A stretch of 64,000 nucleotides of DNA from Odobenus rosmarus divergens (Eukaryota > Chordata > Mammalia > Carnivora > Odobenidae), in assembly GCF_000321225.1 (NCBI RefSeq), contig NW_004451009.1, positions 1,070,406 through 1,134,405 on the forward strand, written 5' to 3'. This document shows positions 1-22,849 of the stretch, one piece after another (position 1 is the stretch's first letter; each line of letters begins with the position of its first letter). The notes below the pieces were generated by a model. That model worked only from the letters and a program-made list of their open reading frames with translations, was not told where the DNA came from and searched no databases. A program made the position numbers and the translations under genes.

Positions 1-262
1 GAATGTGAACAGTCAAAAGGAAGATTTACTGTGTGTTTTTAAACTTAACAGTAAGCACACTCTTTAGCATCAACATAAAAAGAAACATTTAATAAAGGAA
101 AAATTTCAGAAAAACACAAATGCCACATGCAAAAGGTTAGTTCTGCCTAAAAGGTAATCACTTGCTTTGTACTACCAGAGTTAAGAATCACTACTGCAAA
201 AACAAAAAATAACAAAAAAACAAAACAAAACCACCAAACCAGAATCTGAATGTACCCATTCT

Positions 263-454
263 TTTTTTTTTTTAATGTATTATTTATTTGAAAGAGAGAA
301 GAGAGCACATGCACATGAGCAGGAGGGAGGGGCAGAAGGAGAAGCAGGCACTCCGCTGAGCAGGGAGCCTGATGTGGGACTCGATCCCAGAGCCCCAGGA
401 TCATGACCTGGGCTGAAGGCAGACGCTTAACCAACTGAGCCACCTAGGTGCCCC
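263..454 (-). mobile_element. CAN SINE
   Basis: A complete minus-strand copy runs from poly-T through to ccacctaggtgcccc. It has a perfect 16-bp target duplication, tgaatgtacccattct, at 247-262 and 455-470. Confidence 0.93.
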
Positions 455-1566
455 TGAATGTACCCATTCTGAACAACAGTTGTAGAGCACCATGAAGAGA
501 AGGATAAATAGGCCTCTCACGCTCTCCTGAAGGGTGCATACATTGCTATGCCTTTTTAAAGAACAATCTGGCAGTAGAATCTATCAAAATGTAAAGGTAC
601 AAACCCTATAACCCAGTAATAATCTCACTTGTAGGTTAGATCTACGTATAAGGCTTATTTTCACCAGCACAAACTCGAATGGAAGAGGAAGATGGGACTG
701 CCCCCAGTCCCACAACCACAAGACAATATAAAGTGAAGAGCTCTGTAATATGTGTAACACATTTCTATACTGTTTAAAAGCATAAGAAAAAACATACATA
801 TTTGTATAAGCACACAACAAAGTATGGCAAGATAAACGGCAAACGTAGTTATCTCTGCAGGACTGGAGGCAAGAAAAGGGAATCGTTTTGTAGGCTTTGG
901 TACTGAATGTGTTAAAAGCACACATGCCACTGTAATTTTTTAAAAAACAATTGTGTTTTGGGTGTGAGAAATCACGAGTCATTTACGACACAGGACTTAA
1001 AGGTGATATAACTGATCTTGAAAACATATTATACCGTAACTCAAACCCCTCAGTAGCTAACCTGGGAGATGTGAGATGAGGCAGTTGTCTTCCTGTCCAC
1101 GGACCTCTGCCACCCTCAGCTGTGTGTGCTTTTTCTATTGCAGAATTACTTAACAATTCTCTGCTGAGAAGGCAGCATCTAAGGTGCTGAGGTCGCCCAG
1201 GAGAATCCAGGGAAGTGTTTTTGTTGGAAGCAACTGTGGGACAAGATCGAGATCCCAGTGCGCAGTTCACTAACTTCAACACACAAAAAAGGGACAGGAA
1301 GTACAAAGCGAAAAGAACAAGTGATCTCTCAGGACGCCAACAGGCCACAAGTAAAACGAGACCCAAGTTTTAACCAAAGGCAGAACCAGTCTCAGAAAGA
1401 CCACACACAATACATTTGAGGAAAAGAAGAATGGGATAAACTGAAGACCAGAGCTTCAAAGACTTTCCCCTCACTTAGCAAAGGCAAAAGAGACATTTGT
1501 AACATCAGAGCAGAATGGCATGAATCTTGACTGTAGATATAGAGTGCCTTTCCTCACCAAAATAAC

Positions 1567-1769
1567 TTTTTTTTTTAAAGATTTTATTTATTTACCTGAC
1601 AGAGAGACACAGTGAGAGAGGGAACACAAGCAGGGGGAGAGGGAAAGGGAGAGGGAGAAGCAGGCCTCCCGCTGAGCAGGGAACCCAATGAAGGGCTTGA
1701 TCCCAGGACCCCAGGACCATGACCCGAGCCAAAGGCAGACGCCCAACGACTGAGCCACCCAGGCGCGCC
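1567..1769 (-). mobile_element. CAN SINE
   Basis: A complete minus-strand copy with the aaagattttatttattt tail and a gccacccaggcgcgcc head. No clean target duplication is visible. Confidence 0.9.
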
Positions 1770-4603
1770 AATAATTCTTAATCTTAAAAAAGCACAATGG
1801 TTTCAATGTAAAAAATAAAGTCAAAAACACGTCCTAGAAAGAAATAAAGGTAAACCCTGGATGGGAGAGTCCTTTCTAACAAAGTAGGACACTTAATGTC
1901 ATAAAGAAAAGACCATTAGCCTGGACCATATGCAATTCAGAAAATTCTGCCATAGCTAGACACCCCCCAAAATGTAAGAAACAAAACACATTCTTGGGAG
2001 GCATCCACTGCATACATTACAGAGTTGACACAGTTAGATGGCATTCTTATAAATTTTTAAAAAAAGACTAATATGCAGATAAGGAAATGAGCAAAGGTCA
2101 GCACATAGGTCAGTCTCCAAAAAAATGAAAAGGTCAATAAACACAAAAAAATGCCCAACTTGAGTATACAAACACTATACATAAATTAAAACCACAAAAT
2201 ATTAACTGGGTAAAGATCTTTAAAATGTGTTAATTCTGATAGTCGTAAAGGATGCAAAAAAGCCCAGGTACTCATACCCCAGCTAGGAGGCCCTTTCTGA
2301 AGGGCAAGCCAGAGATGGCATCAATATGCCAAAAATATGTATTCTCTGACACAGCAACTCAACTTCTGGGAATGTTTACCAGGGAGGTACACATGGTTGA
2401 AGAAGTATACAAAATTGTATATACAAGAATGTTCATCATATTGTTTCTATTAAGGAAACTGCAAACAACCTAAATGACCTTCAGAGGACTGCTAGGCAAA
2501 CTATGGTGTAGCTACCTCCTATGTAAGTCAGTCACTGACTCATTATGCATCTTTACTCGCCAGCATAAAACTATCTCTGTGACAATACACCCCATGTAAA
2601 CATGCACACACTATACATTCTACTTACATAGCACACAAGCACGTATGACCACCAAGATACTTGTAAGCATGTTCATCAGAAGTTTAATAGTAATTATCTC
2701 AAAGTAGAAGGTTGGGGTGATTACTACTTTCATTTTTGTATCTTCTTGTACTATTTGAAACTTCTACAAGTACTACTGTTTTTGTTACAGAAAAACTAAA
2801 GCCATTATTAATTGGGGGGGGTTTAAAGCATGACTGTAAGTAGAGAGTTAAAGGCACAGAGGTCAAAGCAGACAGCTACTTAACTGGCTATCCCGAAAGG
2901 CAGCTGTTGGACCCACCATTCTAAGGATAACCACTGATCCCAGTGTCCTGAAGGACAGCCATTGACCCAACTACCCTGAAGGTCTCAATAAGGAGCACTG
3001 CTCTCCAGGTCTCCATTTCCACAAGGGAGGAAAAGAGGAAGCAAGGTCTCTTGAGACATTAGTGGACACTCTGGATTTGGGGACACCAGGCTTATGTATA
3101 GGCTGTGTGAAGAGCAGGAATGAAAATAGAAGCATAAGATCTGGAAAGTCTCAAAAAAGGCCTCCTGATTTCTTTTCCAGAAATATCTTGAGAGATGTAC
3201 ACTACCAAAGCAAGGAAATAAACCAAGAAGAGAAAAGCACAGGTAAAAGCTGGAGTTATCTTGGGGAACAGACAAAAAGGACTGCTTTATTACAGGAATT
3301 TACAAATTCCTCTAAGAAATAAAAATGAACGTAAAGGATAATCAAAGCAGACCAGAGAAGATTTAAAAAGACAGTTGGAAATGCCTGAGAATACCACCAG
3401 AACATCAAAGAACAGGGCTTTGAACTCAAAACAGATCCAAACCCAAACCTGAGGTTTGCCCTTTAGTAGATGTGAGCATTCCTAAATTGGTGTCTCTCTC
3501 AGTAAAACTCAAAGGACACTGTCTAGCCTGCTAAAATTCAATGGTAGCTATTATTAATGTTGCTAAACCCAACTTTATTTATCTGACATTCAAGTCAGAC
3601 ATAATTTAAGTGACAAAAACGTGTCCAGCATGCTGGGTTAGGCAAGGTAATCTTACCTTATTTAAGGGTAATTAATTTCTTTTGACTATTTCCATGCTTT
3701 ACATTTTCTCTCAGTTTTCAAGTCAGGTTGAAAGCCTCAAAATACACTGTGTCAACCTAATTTGTCTACATCTAAACCACAGTAGATAAAATGACTGGAA
3801 TGCTCCCAGAGGCCACATATGGGGGCTGCTATTAAGACAGAGAGAAAGAACAAAGGAAAAGCCCATGGAACAGAAGGGACAGGAGTAAAAAGTGGAGAGA
3901 GGAGATGAGAGGAGCCCAACTCCTTACTATCCAGAAATTTTCCCTCTCAGTAGATATATTTCAATATATTGTTATCAGCCAGACATTTCTATAACTTCTT
4001 TTTTCAATGGGCTACTGTAAATGGTGGCACAGATCTGTCCTGAGAGATAGTATCTGGTTTTTGGAAGCAACTGAAAGTCAATCCAAATTAGACCCAGTGA
4101 AAACCATCAGTGTCCCTGCTCCATAACAGAGCGTGGATCAAAAATGGGGCGGGCACGTCAAGTAACAAGACTGATTTTCTTAGGCTCTCCTGGTTTGACT
4201 CCGACAGGAAATCAAAGAGGTGCTTCAGAATGTCCTGAATACACTGTTGGAAATGCATACCTTTCTTTTAAGGCATCACTTTTTTAAAACCTAAGTCAAA
4301 TACATTTGTTACGTAGAATGATAGTTAGGTTAAGCTTCTCCAAGTCAGCTTTCTTTCCGTAAGATTGAAATGCTAATTATCTACTACTGAACTCATGCAA
4401 GATCTTCAGAAAATAGTAAAATAACAGCCTGCCCATCAGTCATTATTAGAGCTCTAGTACACAACTTGCGGTGTGCCTTTGGATCATCCCTGTACTTCCC
4501 TTTTAGCTTCAGTTTCTTATTGTTTTAATTAACAAAAATAAGACTGTTGGGCAAGACGCTGTTTATGGTTCTTTTCAACTGTAGATGGAAACACACATAT
4601 TTA

Positions 4604-15225
<10,622 letters not shown>

Positions 15226-15330
15226 CGCACGGCGGCGGCTGCTGCTGCTGCTGTCTCACGGCGAGATGGCGCCCGGCCGGAAGTCCGGCCACTTCCGGCT
15301 TCTGCCGAAGCTCCTTCCGGCCGCTCTATC
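15226..15330 (-). promoter_or_regulatory. PSMB1: PSMB1 promoter and 5' UTR with ETS-site cluster
   Basis: This CpG-rich segment lies immediately upstream of the PSMB1 ATG. I see three ETS-type cores: ccggaagt at 15277-15284, acttccgg at 15291-15298 and cttccgg at 15314-15320. A YY1-like gagatggcg sits at 15263-15271. There is no TATA box. The start site is inferred to lie near the ETS cluster. A CpG-rich zone extends roughly from 14,940 to 15,370. A short (GCT) run at 15238-15252 is in the 5' UTR. Confidence 0.7.
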
Positions 15331-16686
15331 TCGCGCCTGTCGTTGCTCCTGTCGTTGGCTAGCGCCCCCTATTCCAAGGAAGCTGACAGAGTTTTTTGGG
15401 GGGCCTGAGAAAGGTTCTGCTCTCCTAAGAAAACACTCGAATTCACGCCTGATGGACAAAAATTTTAAAGTCCGACCATATAGAAAAATTGGCAGAACTG
15501 TGGAGTAAGGGAAACTCGAATACGCTATGGGAGTTGCCTAGCATAGTTGAAGATGCATGCAGTTGATGACCCTGCAATTCCCTGCCGAGGTTTGTATCCT
15601 AGCCAGAAGACAAGGGCAAGAATATTCATATAGCATTGTTCTTCATGGCTCCAAGTTGGAAATGAGCCAAATGTCCATAAACAGCAGAAGGGATAAACCA
15701 ATTGAGGGATATGTCACAGCCAAGAAAATTGACTGACTTCACCTAGAGGGGGGACACAGCAACGTGGATGTGTCTTACAAGGTTGTGCATAAGAATACAT
15801 GTTCCCTAACTTACGAGTACACAGTGAGTAGGAAGAGCCTGTTTGGCTGGACTATGGAAGGGAGGTTCTGGCGCTGCAATACTAGGTTTCTTGATGTATA
15901 ATCATCTGTTAATTTCCACATGTGTTTATGCACTTCCTTATGTGAATATTATATTTTATTATCTTAAAAATATCATTTGAAAAAACAAGCAAACAAGCAA
16001 TTTGCTCATATAGAATGGACCACCTGATGCATGTAATTTGGGGACCAGAAAAGATTTTTTGAAAAGTATTTGTTTAATTAAAAGTTTCCCCGTGTTTTAC
16101 TGTAAACAAAGGATAAAACAGGATTTTCTTTGTTGCTTATGGACAGAAAATTATTATACTTATTTAGATGCTGTCCTGAATACAAAACATGTATATAACA
16201 TGTTTTATCCTTAAGGAGTTCACATCCTTACTGATTATATAAAATAGAGTTGATGCTTAAACAACACAGGTTTGAACTGCACAGGTCCACTTATATGCAG
16301 ATTTTTTTTGATAAATATAGTACTACAATGTATTTTCTCTTATGATTTTCTTCATAACATTTTCTTTTCTCCATCTCACTTAATTGTAAGAATCCAGCAT
16401 ATAGTACATATAACATAGAAAATATGTGTTAATCGACAGTTCATGTTATCAGCAAAGCTTCCAGTCAACAATAGGCTGAATGGAGTCAAAAGTTATGTGT
16501 GGATTTTCATCTCTATGGAGGTTGGCACTTCTAGCCCCTATATCGTTCAAGGGCTAACACTACAAATGAAGCAAATTACAGAAGAATATATAATTATGCT
16601 TAAATGAACCATAGGAGAGATGAAGATACTCGGGTCCAACCAAGCATCAGGAAGTGGACAGAATGAGAAAAAACTACTGATACTCT
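15331..16686. other. PSMB1-TBP intergenic, PSMB1 side
   Basis: No gene is seen. Old L1-like 3' sequence lies at about 15,540-15,970 ('caagttggaaatgagccaaa', 'cataaacagcagaagggata'). A Tigger2-like MITE follows (16,247-16,560), then unique sequence up to the 5' LTR. Confidence 0.6.
16247..16560. mobile_element. Tigger2-like DNA transposon (MITE)
   Basis: The left end gttgatgcttaaacaacaca and right end tcgttcaagggctaac are imperfect inverted repeats of the Tigger2 terminus (gttgacccttgaacaacac type). The internal 'aactgcacaggtccacttat' also fits. It is a short internally deleted form with no transposase. Confidence 0.82.
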
Positions 16687-16816
16687 TGAAGCCACCTTGG
16701 CCCTTCTGGCCAACCTAGTACACTTTGAGCTTTAGCAAGCATCCTTAGCCCGCGTGATTAACCTGTCTTTGTATATCTATACACCATGCATTCTTTTTTA
16801 GAAAGAACAGAGCACC

Positions 16817-17016
16817 GGGGCGCCTGGGTGGCTCAGTTGGTTAAGCGACTGCCTTCGGTTCGGGTCACGATCCTGGAGTCCCGGAATTGAGTCCCGCATC
16901 GGGCTCCCTGCTCAGCAGTGAGTCTGCTTCTCCCTCAGACCCTCCCCCCTCTCATGCTCTCTCTATCTCATTCTCTCTCCCAAATAAATAAATAAAATCT
17001 TTAAAAAAAAAAAGAA
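16817..17016 (+). mobile_element. CAN SINE inside 5' LTR
   Basis: A full copy with a perfect 17-bp duplication of LTR sequence, agaaagaacagagcacc, at 16800-16816 and 17017-17033. Confidence 0.95.
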
Positions 17017-17344
17017 AGAAAGAACAGAGCACCTCTGCACGTCAGGAAAGAGAAACCAGACCCTCTTGCACAATCCCGGCCACTGGAACCAGACCCCCTT
17101 GTACAATCTCTGAGCACTGCGATATTGTCGGTAGCCAGCAGCATCAAGTCTGCACATAATCAAGAAATGTTATGGACCACTGCCCTCCCTTTACTGATTA
17201 ACTGCTCTAAACTCCTTTAAAAATCCCTGGGCCAGGCAGAAACCTTGGAGTTGGCCTTTGGACAGGAGTCTTCTCCCCAGGTGGCGGGCCTCCTACATAA
17301 AGCTCACATTCCTTTCCAATCAAAGCTCCTGAGTATTGGCTTTT

Positions 17345-17447
17345 TTTTTAACTAGGCTCTAGATCCGATTGGGGCTTGAATTCTCAACCCTGAGATTAAA
17401 GGTCAGATGCTCTACACTCTACCGACTGAGCCAGCCAAGTGCCTCTT
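17345..17447 (-). mobile_element. CAN SINE fragment inside 5' LTR
   Basis: A short minus-strand tRNA-derived head flanked by gagtattggctttt (17331-17344) and gggtattggctttt (17448-17461). It is a separate insertion near the LTR 3' end. Confidence 0.82.
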
Positions 17448-17502
17448 GGGTATTGGCTTTTCAAGCCAGGGGCAACCAACCCTGGCGTTTGGTGACAAAT
17501 TT

Positions 17503-17520
17503 TGGTGAGCCACCCAGGAG
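17503..17520 (+). other. Retroviral primer binding site, tRNA-Arg type
   Basis: tggtgagccacccaggag lies five bases after the LTR end. It resembles the complement of an arginine tRNA 3' end (tggcgagccagccaggag) with two differences. Confidence 0.65.
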
Positions 17521-18460
17521 CCAACGCTCCTGTGGCATCCAGATCCCCTGGGGAATCCCAAGGCAGAGCAGTTTGGCCTTGGCAATGTGCCATGGCTTCC
17601 TTGGTAGTTTCCTGGGCTAGTAACTTGGAGGACTGCAGGAAGTTAGCTGCTTGGGGCTAGCTGGTCTCCAAGAGGAAATCTGAGGGATCTGTCCCTGCAG
17701 CTGAGGAGACTATTTTTGTCTCAGGGAAACTACCTGCTGATTCCCAAACAATCTAGTGGCCAAGTTTGTTTTTTGTTTTGAGTGGAAAGGGAAGGAGCAT
17801 TTGGGGAAGCTGACAAACTTCTGGACCAGGTGAATCCATCGAAGTGCATGCTGATGCAAGTTTCTCATTTGTGAAGCACAGGGTGCTTCTGTTTCATGGT
17901 CCATGCTTTTTCCCTTTAGAAAGGCATGGCTTTCGGGAGAAACTAAAAGAGACTTGAATAACGGTCAATTTATTAGGAATGTGGAACAGATCTGATTTAG
18001 CATGTGTTGGTAGGGGTGGGTTGTGTTGTGTTATGTCAACTTTGTGTATAATGGGAAATTCCATCTCTATCCCACCAAATAGCCCACTGGGCCAAATTTT
18101 GAGTAAGTGAAAGGAGTATAGCCAGGAACTATGACTGTGATAAAGATTATCTTTCACTGTAACACAGTTTGGCCAATGTACCACTTAGAGATGAAAGATG
18201 GTCACTAAATGGCTCCCTTGGATTCCTTCCTCCCATTCAGTTGCCTCTAAATAAGGGGTCTTGGTTTGGCTCTCTTAGGAAGCCGTTTGGTTCAGTTGGT
18301 GAAACTCCAACTTTGGGGAGAAACCAGAAACTAGGAAGCATTCAGTTCAATTGGTGAAGCCAACTTTTAGGGAAGAACAAATGCTGATGGAGGTACTCTA
18401 GGCTTCATTTAGTCATAGTCTTGTTTCTTCTGTGTTCTTTCTGAACTCTTGCCCAGGAAG

Positions 18461-18514
18461 ATGGGGAATACTCCTTCTGTTCCCCAAGAAGTTCCACAAG
18501 GGCATATTTATTGA
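18461..18514 (+). pseudogene. ERV gag 5' remnant
   Basis: The ATG at 18461 opens a short frame beginning Met-Gly-Asn-Thr-Pro, the expected myristoylation-type gag start. It hits a stop at about 18512, next to a SINE insertion. Proline-rich gag-like material may continue after the SINE (about 18,720-19,150) but is out of frame. It is non-functional. Confidence 0.55.
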
Positions 18515-18524
18515 TTTTATTATT

Positions 18525-18712
18525 TTTTTAAAGAGTTTGTTTATTTGAGAGAGAGAGTGCGCGTGTGCACACGCTCTCGCACAAGCAGGGGGAGGGGCAG
18601 AGGGAGAGGGAGAGGGAGACTCCCCACTGAGCAGGGAGCTGGATCCCAGGACCCTGGTATCCTGATCTGAGCCCAAGGCAACCATTTAACCAACTGAGCC
18701 ACCCAGGCGCCC
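18525..18712 (-). mobile_element. CAN SINE in ERV gag
   Basis: A minus-strand copy with an alternating gcgcgtgtgcacacgc stretch in its body. It splits the gag remnant. The target duplication is imprecise (around ggcatattta and gacatatttta). Confidence 0.88.
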
Positions 18713-19889
18713 ATGAGGACATATTTTAAATAAATGGTGCAGAGAGCTGAAAAGCAACCAGAGAAAAAACCTGTTTTGCAGGAGAGAGAGACCCAGAGAC
18801 AGACGGGGGTGGATGGGTGGGGGGTGTTACTCTAAGCTTTGAATCCGCCTCCAGCCTTTCTGGTGACATCCTTGCAGCTCTGCCTTCACCTCCTGCTCCT
18901 CCTGTTTCTGCACCACCGTGGGCACCGTTCACATAGCTAGCTCCTCTACTATCCTCGGTGCCTGGGGTGCCATCGGCTTCTGCTCCTCCTACCCTCATTA
19001 TCAAGGAGTGAAAAGCACCCCAAATTGTTGGGTCCCCTCCTTATGAGGTTCAAGATAAAGCACCTCCCAAATCAACATGAAGGGATCCAGGGGCTCTCTG
19101 GACTTAAACTGCTTACCTCAGATTTCCCCACAGGTGCCCCAGGTAAAAAGTGACAGTGGGCAACAAATTAATGGTCTTTTAGCAGACACAGATGTAACAT
19201 GTTCAGTATTAAAGCTAATTCATTGTTGCTGGTTTAATTAAAAATAAACGTGTTTTTGGAGTTATCTACATGGAATATGATCCAGATAATCAGCTTCTTT
19301 TCTACCTGAATTTATTACTTAAAATCATGTTGTGTCTGTTGCAATTTGTCAAAAAAAATGACTTAAAAGGATGCTTGCTTTTGTTTGTCTCAAAGTTTTC
19401 ATAGGTAATTGTTAAGAACAAGTAGGTTGAATAAATAAAAAGGCATAGAGCTTTCAAAGTCTTTGGTAACCTGAAACTTTTGCTAAGTTAAATGATAAAT
19501 TGGGTTGAACTCATTAGATATCTATTTATTTTCCAAATTACATAAAATACTGAAATATTAATTGCTAAACACAGGCTTATCTGTTTCTGGCTTCTTAATA
19601 TGGAGAAACTAAAAATATTTGGGTCTGCTAATAAACACAGTTAACTGAAAGATTGTGGTATAAAACATACGTTTTTAGAAATTATGAAATGTACTCATAA
19701 ATTTGCCTCCTACAGAATCCTGGTGTAACAGACAGGTCGCAGTTGGTTACTACTTAATTTTCACTGGAGACTAAGGTTTCTAAGAGTTAAAATTCTGCTA
19801 AATGTAATTAAGACTGATGGAAATAAGGAAGGCAACTCTGTATGTAGGAAAGAAAGAGATGTGTAAGAAAGGTATGAAAAATGAGAATA

Positions 19890-20069
19890 GGGGTGTCCGG
19901 GTGGCTCAGTCGTTAAGGGTCTGCCTTCGACTCAGGTTATGGTCCCGGGGTCCTGGGATCGAGCCCAAAGTCGGGCTCCCTGCTCAGCAGGGAGTCTGCT
20001 TCTTCCTCCCCCTGCTTGTGCTATCTCCCTCTCTCTCAAATAAATAAATAAAATATTTTTAAAAAGAAG
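19890..20069 (+). mobile_element. CAN SINE in ERV interior
   Basis: A plus-strand copy with a perfect duplication, aaatgagaata, at 19879-19889 and 20070-20080. Confidence 0.92.
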
Positions 20070-20420
20070 AAATGAGAATATGTTTTTGTTGAGGTAAAAG
20101 AAAGTAATTTTGTCCTAAAACGAGACTGGTTATTTAGAAAGAAAAGGCTTAGGACAAAATCTGAATGAAAAAGAAAGTTGTAGAAGGTTGTGAAGGGAAA
20201 ACGTTGGGAAAGAATTTTATGTGTGCTCAACACTAAGATGGAAATGAATTCTGCTTTTCTCTCTGTTAAAAAGACAAAGTTTTCTGGGATTGTTGGTCAG
20301 TTCTTGATAAGAAAGTATGAACAATTTTTTTTTCTTTTTCTATGCAGAAAACCAAAGTTTCTATGTTTTCCCTTTATCAGGACTTTGATTACTTAAGAGA
20401 ACTAAAACTTTTCAAATATT

Positions 20421-21643
20421 GGACTCTGACTACTGGCTAGCGAAGGAATAATCCCCAAGAGACACGAACTGGTGAAGGGGCCGAAGAAGGTTGTGAAGGT
20501 TGACACAGATGCTGAATTAGTGGCCCAATGGAACCATTGTACTCGAAGTCAAGAAATATTAAGGCGACCAATAGTTGCCTGTGAACTTGGCAGACTTTAT
20601 AACAAAGATGCCGCCACTGAGTTTCTATTGGACAAGTCTTCCAAAAAGGCTCTTGGGAAGGCAGCATCTCACATTAAAAGCATTAAGAATGCGACAGAAC
20701 TAAGGCTTTCTGATAATCCGGCCTGGGAAGGGGACAAAGGAAACACAAAGGGTGACAAGCACGATGAGCTCCAGCGGGCTCGTTTCATCGGCCCCGCTGT
20801 GGGCTTGGAGAGGAACGGCGGGCACAGGTTTTGCTTCCCGCGGTGCTGTGGTTGTGTGTTTTCTGAACGAACCCTGAAAGAGATAAAAGCAGAAGTCTGT
20901 CACACATGTGGGGCTGCCGTCCAGGAGGACGACGTCGTCGTGCTCGACGTGGGAAACGCTGAAGAGGAGGATGGAGGAGAGGAGGCTGAGGGCGAAGCTG
21001 GGGAAGAAAGCAAAGACACCCAAGGCGGCAGAGTGTCTCAAGGCCAGGCGTCAGTGAAGAATCTCCAGGGCCATCAAAAATTAAGACAGGGAAGCCTGAA
21101 GAAACCAGCCTTGATTCTAGAGACAAGAAAGCCAGCTCAGCTCCCCAAAGTGCAGCAGCAAATGGGAGCTCTTCTGGAAAAGTTGGGAAGCCTCTGTGTG
21201 GAACCACAAAGACGTGCATTGCCGACAGCGAAGAATCGGAAGCTTACAAGTCCCTTTTCACGACTCACAGCTCCGCCAAGCGCTCCAAGGAGGAGTCCCG
21301 CCCCGGGTCACCCACACGAGCCGCTGTGTCTGAAGCCCTTGCGGCGGCGCTCCACAACGCGCAGGCGCCCTCCGGTTTCCACGGGCAGGTGGCGTGGGCG
21401 TTACCGTGCCCTGTTCTCCGCTGGCTCTCCCTTTGCGTCCTCCCAAACCTCAGAGCTGGTGAGCTCGCCCTTGCTTGGGAGGCGCGTGGGTTCCCGCGGT
21501 GAAATGCTGGCCCTGCCCGCCCCTCCCACAGGCTCATGCCCTCCCCACGTCCCGGAAGATGCGTTGGCTGCACTTTTTATGCTTGAAATAAAGACTCCAG
21601 ATTCCTTGGGAAAAACAAAACAAAACAAAACAAAAAAAAACCC
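20421..21643 (+). pseudogene. RTF2: RTF2 processed pseudogene
   Basis: An intronless copy of replication termination factor 2 (RTF2, formerly C20orf43). Recognisable stretches include AELVAQWNHCTRSQEILRRP, ACELGRLYNKDAATEFLLDK and GCVFSERTLKEIKAEVCHTC. The frame is open from near IPKRHELVKGPKK, but the native ATG region is destroyed. At least one frameshift or deletion follows the acidic stretch around 20,950-21,020. Conserved C-terminal text (SEESEAYKSLFTTHSSAKRS) is in another frame at about 21,225-21,290. A cysteine of the zinc-binding core is replaced (FIGPAVG for FICPVVG). A signal aataaagactcc and an A-rich tail precede the right flank. The copy is bounded by tcaaatatt at 20412-20420 and 21644-21652, so it is an L1-mediated retrocopy inside the ERV. 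A 414-codon frame exists but has no ATG. Confidence 0.92.
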
Positions 21644-22471
21644 TCAAATATTAAAGGAGCTAAGTTTTGCTAACTGTATAACCTTGTGTAGAATCTCTCA
21701 TTTCCACCTTGGTTAAATAGGTAATTAAATATTAAGTGTTATGATAATGGTCCTATTTAGGCATGTGCTTTAGAACTTTCTGAGGCTTTTTAAAACAAAT
21801 TTTCCTAGATTCAATTTCTAAGTGAAGTCTTTTTGACTAATTAGGCTTTTTTATTTGGTATGTTAAGTTACTGATAAACCTGGTTTGAAACATTGCTAGT
21901 TCTCTAATGTTTGCTCTTCCAAATTTAAGGAAATTTTCTCTTAAGATATCTGTGAATTACGGAAATATGGTAAAATATCCCTTTGTGAACAAACTTAAAC
22001 ATTTAGCTTTTCTCCCTACCCAAACCCTCGTGAATTCAGAAACTCTCAGTATTCTTTTTTTTATGGCAATTATAATTATTTGCGTAAGTTCAATAAAAAT
22101 CTGTTCTCCTTGTAATAGGACACCATTGGAAATATTGGATATACTACCAAGGCTTTGACTGGAATGTCATATTTGAGAGAGACATGCATAGAATCAGATA
22201 TGATTGGGCAGCTTTAAGGAACTAAGGTTAATTTTATAGAGTCAATAAAGCTCCTTAGAGATGTCAATGGAATTCCTTGCTTACAAAGTTCCCAGCAGCC
22301 TTACCAGGTGAGTAAAGAATGTCACTTTCTGGCAGGTGCAGGAAACGTCAGGATATTTGGGGGACCTCAAGAAGAGGAATTCACCCAAATCTACAGGTAT
22401 TACAGGCAAATCTGATGACAAGTATTTGGCTTGGCTTCTGGCCTCAAGAGGCTATTAAAAGTTCAATCTAG

Positions 22472-22635
22472 CGGTGCTTTGGTGTCTCAGTGGGTTAAGC
22501 ACCTGCCTTTGGCTCAGGTCATGATCTCAGAGTCCTGGGATCGAGCCTTGCATTAGGGTCTCTGCTGAGCGGGGAGTCTGCTTCTCCCTCTCCCTCTTAC
22601 TCTGTGCTCTCTCTCTCAAATAAATAAATAAAAAT
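22472..22635 (+). mobile_element. CAN SINE in ERV interior
   Basis: A plus-strand copy with the perfect 15-bp duplication aaaagttcaatctag at 22457-22471 and 22636-22650. Confidence 0.93.
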
Positions 22636-22849
22636 AAAAGTTCAATCTAGAGATTTCTTATAAAGAGTTCTAGCAAAGCAAGTATTAAATAATTTATATG
22701 GTAAATCACTATCCTTGCTGAGCTTATGTAAATAATTAGGCCAAGGTTTTTAAAATTGGACTTGTTTTTCAAATGAATTAGTCTCAATTTGGCTATCTTT
22801 AGAAATGAGGGTGACTTTAGGGAGAAAAATTATGTTTCAATAACACACT

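Larger units (their letters stand above)
16687..17497 (+). repeat. 5' LTR of the endogenous retrovirus
   Basis: It begins tgaagccaccttgg and ends ...ggtgaca. It is interrupted by a full SINE (16817-17016) and a SINE fragment (17345-17447). A TATA-like tttaaaaatccc is present. The polyadenylation signal is damaged (acataaagctcac). Confidence 0.85.

Noticed and set aside
1..4600. PSMB1 exons 5 and 6
   Set aside because: Searched by eye for the minus-strand C-terminal coding text; not found, so placed off-window.
20472..21716. A functional RTF2 retrogene
   Set aside because: No ATG at the native start, internal frameshift, and a zinc-site cysteine lost; best read as a pseudogene.
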